A DNA stretch of 13,077 nt, from contig CALKUN010000105.1 in assembly GCA_937996675.1 (NCBI GenBank), forward strand, positions 1 to 13,077. Direction: 5' to 3'. Below, piece by piece: positions 12,387-13,077 of the stretch. This stretch comes from an uncultured Candidatus Saccharibacteria bacterium (GTDB lineage Bacteria > Patescibacteriota > Saccharimonadia > CAILAD01 > GCA-016700035). Position 1 is the first letter of the stretch. Each line of letters opens with the position of its first letter. The notes beneath the pieces are model-generated. The model ran no database searches. It saw only the letters and a list, made by a program, of their open reading frames with translations, and had not been told where the DNA came from. Both the position numbers and the translations under genes were made by a program.

Positions 12387-13001
12387 TCAAATTCGGCTGA
12401 GTAGCTTCTCGCCATCTGGACGTAGCTCGCCCTTGGGTGAAATATGCCGATACAGGGTCTGCCGCGTGATGCCAAGTTCCTGGCACAGGTCGCCGACCTT
12501 GGTCTCTGGCTGACCCATTGCCGCCATCGCCAGCCGCAGCTTGGCGGCGGTCATCTTGAACGGCCGGCCGCCTTTCCGCCCGCGCGCGCGGGCCGAGGCT
12601 AGGCCGGCAATCGTGCGCTCCGCGATCAACTCGCGCTCGAACTCGGCCAGGGCGGCGAAGATGCCAAAGACCAGCTTGCCGGCGGCGGTCGTGGTGTCGA
12701 TGGCCGCGCCGTGCCCGGTTAATACCTTCAAGCCGATGCCGCGCCCAGTCAGGTCGTGCACGGTGTTGATGAGATGTCGCAGGTCGCGTCCGAGCCGATC
12801 CAGTTTCCACACGACCAGTGTGTCGCCAGTTCGCAACGCCTTCAGGCAGCTCGTCAAGCCGGGCCGATCCTCGCGCATGCCGGATGCCTGGTCCTCGTAA
12901 AGATGTACTGGATCGACCCCGGCGGCAATCAGCGCGTCGCGCTGCAAATCGGTAGCCTGGGAGCCGTCCGCCTTCGATACCCGCATGTAGCCTATCAGCA
13001 T
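12387..13001 (-). CDS. tniR: TniR-type serine resolvase of Tn5053/Tn402-family transposons
   Basis: This 204-residue serine recombinase resolves transposition cointegrates by recombination at a res site. The N-terminal catalytic domain begins MLIGYMRVSKADGSQ with R7 and nucleophile S9. It continues with YEDQASG, TGDTLVVWKLDRLGRDLRHL (active-site arginines) and GKLVFGIFAALAEFERELI, ending in RARGRKGGRP. The C-terminal helix-turn-helix is KVGDLCQELGITRQTLYRH. Length and sequence agree, as far as I can recall, with TniR (TniC) of Tn5053/Tn402-like mercury transposons. The frame is open to the window edge, but ATG at 13001 is the family start; the upstream in-frame codons overlap the expected res region. 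It converges with the urf2 remnant, as expected for a mer module beside a tni module. tniQ, tniB and tniA would be expected beyond 13,077. Confidence 0.92.
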   Translation of the reverse strand: MLIGYMRVSKADGSQATDLQRDALIAAGVDPVHLYEDQASGMREDRPGLTSCLKALRTGDTLVVWKLDRLGRDLRHLINTVHDLTGRGIGLKVLTGHGAAIDTTTAAGKLVFGIFAALAEFERELIAERTIAGLASARARGRKGGRPFKMTAAKLRLAMAAMGQPETKVGDLCQELGITRQTLYRHISPKGELRPDGEKLLSRI

Positions 13002-13077
13002 GTCGTACCTGTCACATATACGTTCGTTTTGTCGAACCATTGCATCGCCCTTTGTGATTGGCGTATAAACACACAAA
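13002..13077. promoter_or_regulatory. Candidate partial res site / promoter region upstream of the resolvase
   Basis: In Tn402/Tn5053-type elements the res site lies directly upstream of tniR. Here TGTCAC (13010-13015), a 5-bp inverted repeat GTTCG-N6-CGAAC (13022-13037), and GCGTATAAACACAC near the edge look like resolvase half-site material. The site is cut by the window end, so subsite boundaries cannot be assigned. Confidence 0.4.

Noticed and set aside
12150..12404. 84-residue + strand ORF over the DUF3330 remnant and intergenic region
   Set aside because: It lies in the wrong frame relative to the recognisable DUF3330 sequence and has an Arg-rich shadow composition.
1..13077. CRISPR array, tRNA or rRNA genes
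   Set aside because: No regularly spaced repeats, cloverleaf-forming segments or rRNA-like conserved sequence were seen on either strand.

Overview
The window holds two unlike pieces of DNA. Positions ~55 to ~11,880 look like the early (replication, recombination and nucleotide/ADP-ribose metabolism) region of a GC-rich tailed phage or related integrated virus. All genes lie on the + strand, most are short, spacing is tight (ATGA/GTGA overlaps are common), and several encode recognisable phage replication families. No capsid, tail, terminase, lysis, tRNA or CRISPR features are visible. The -35 elements are consistently CTTGAC(A), the form typical of housekeeping promoters in Alphaproteobacteria, so such a host is plausible but not proven.

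Layout of the phage part: a 5'-truncated UvrD/Rep-type helicase (55-837); a uracil-DNA-glycosylase-like protein with a small N-terminal extra part (852-1637); a dual-specificity-type phosphatase (1634-2242); a small unknown protein (2297-2590); a RecA-fold AAA_24 phage ATPase (2648-3616); an SSB-like protein ending DEELPF (3695-4423); a DEDDh 3'-5' exonuclease (4438-5070); an unknown protein (5110-5550); a decayed conserved phage gene (5551-5846); a NADAR protein (5859-6302); a macro-like (A1S_2505-type) protein preceded by an apparently frameshifted extension (6299-6882); a family A DNA polymerase with 3'-5' exonuclease domain (6875-9571); two small unknown genes (9662-10185); a 247-residue unknown with faint helicase-like motifs (10187-10930); an unknown protein (10965-11372); and the N-terminal part of a NadR-like AAA_28 P-loop kinase (from 11372). 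Helicase, ATPase, SSB, exonuclease and polymerase together form a DNA replication/recombination set. NADAR and macro-like proteins act on ADP-ribose derivatives and could counter host ADP-ribosylating defences.

From ~11,880 to 13,077 the sequence is mercury-resistance-transposon material of the Tn21/Tn5053/Tn402 type. It holds the C-terminal third of the mer-operon EAL protein Urf2 with its DUF3330 tail (frameshifted), then on the - strand a complete TniR-type serine resolvase and the start of its likely res site. The phage kinase ORF runs in frame straight into the EAL remnant. No transposon terminal repeat is visible at the join, so this is either illegitimate recombination or a chimeric assembly, and read evidence is needed to decide.

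The window contains several probable single-base or short deletions (near 5700, 6338 and 12189). Either the sequence has indel errors or the element is decaying. This should be kept in mind for all gene boundaries.
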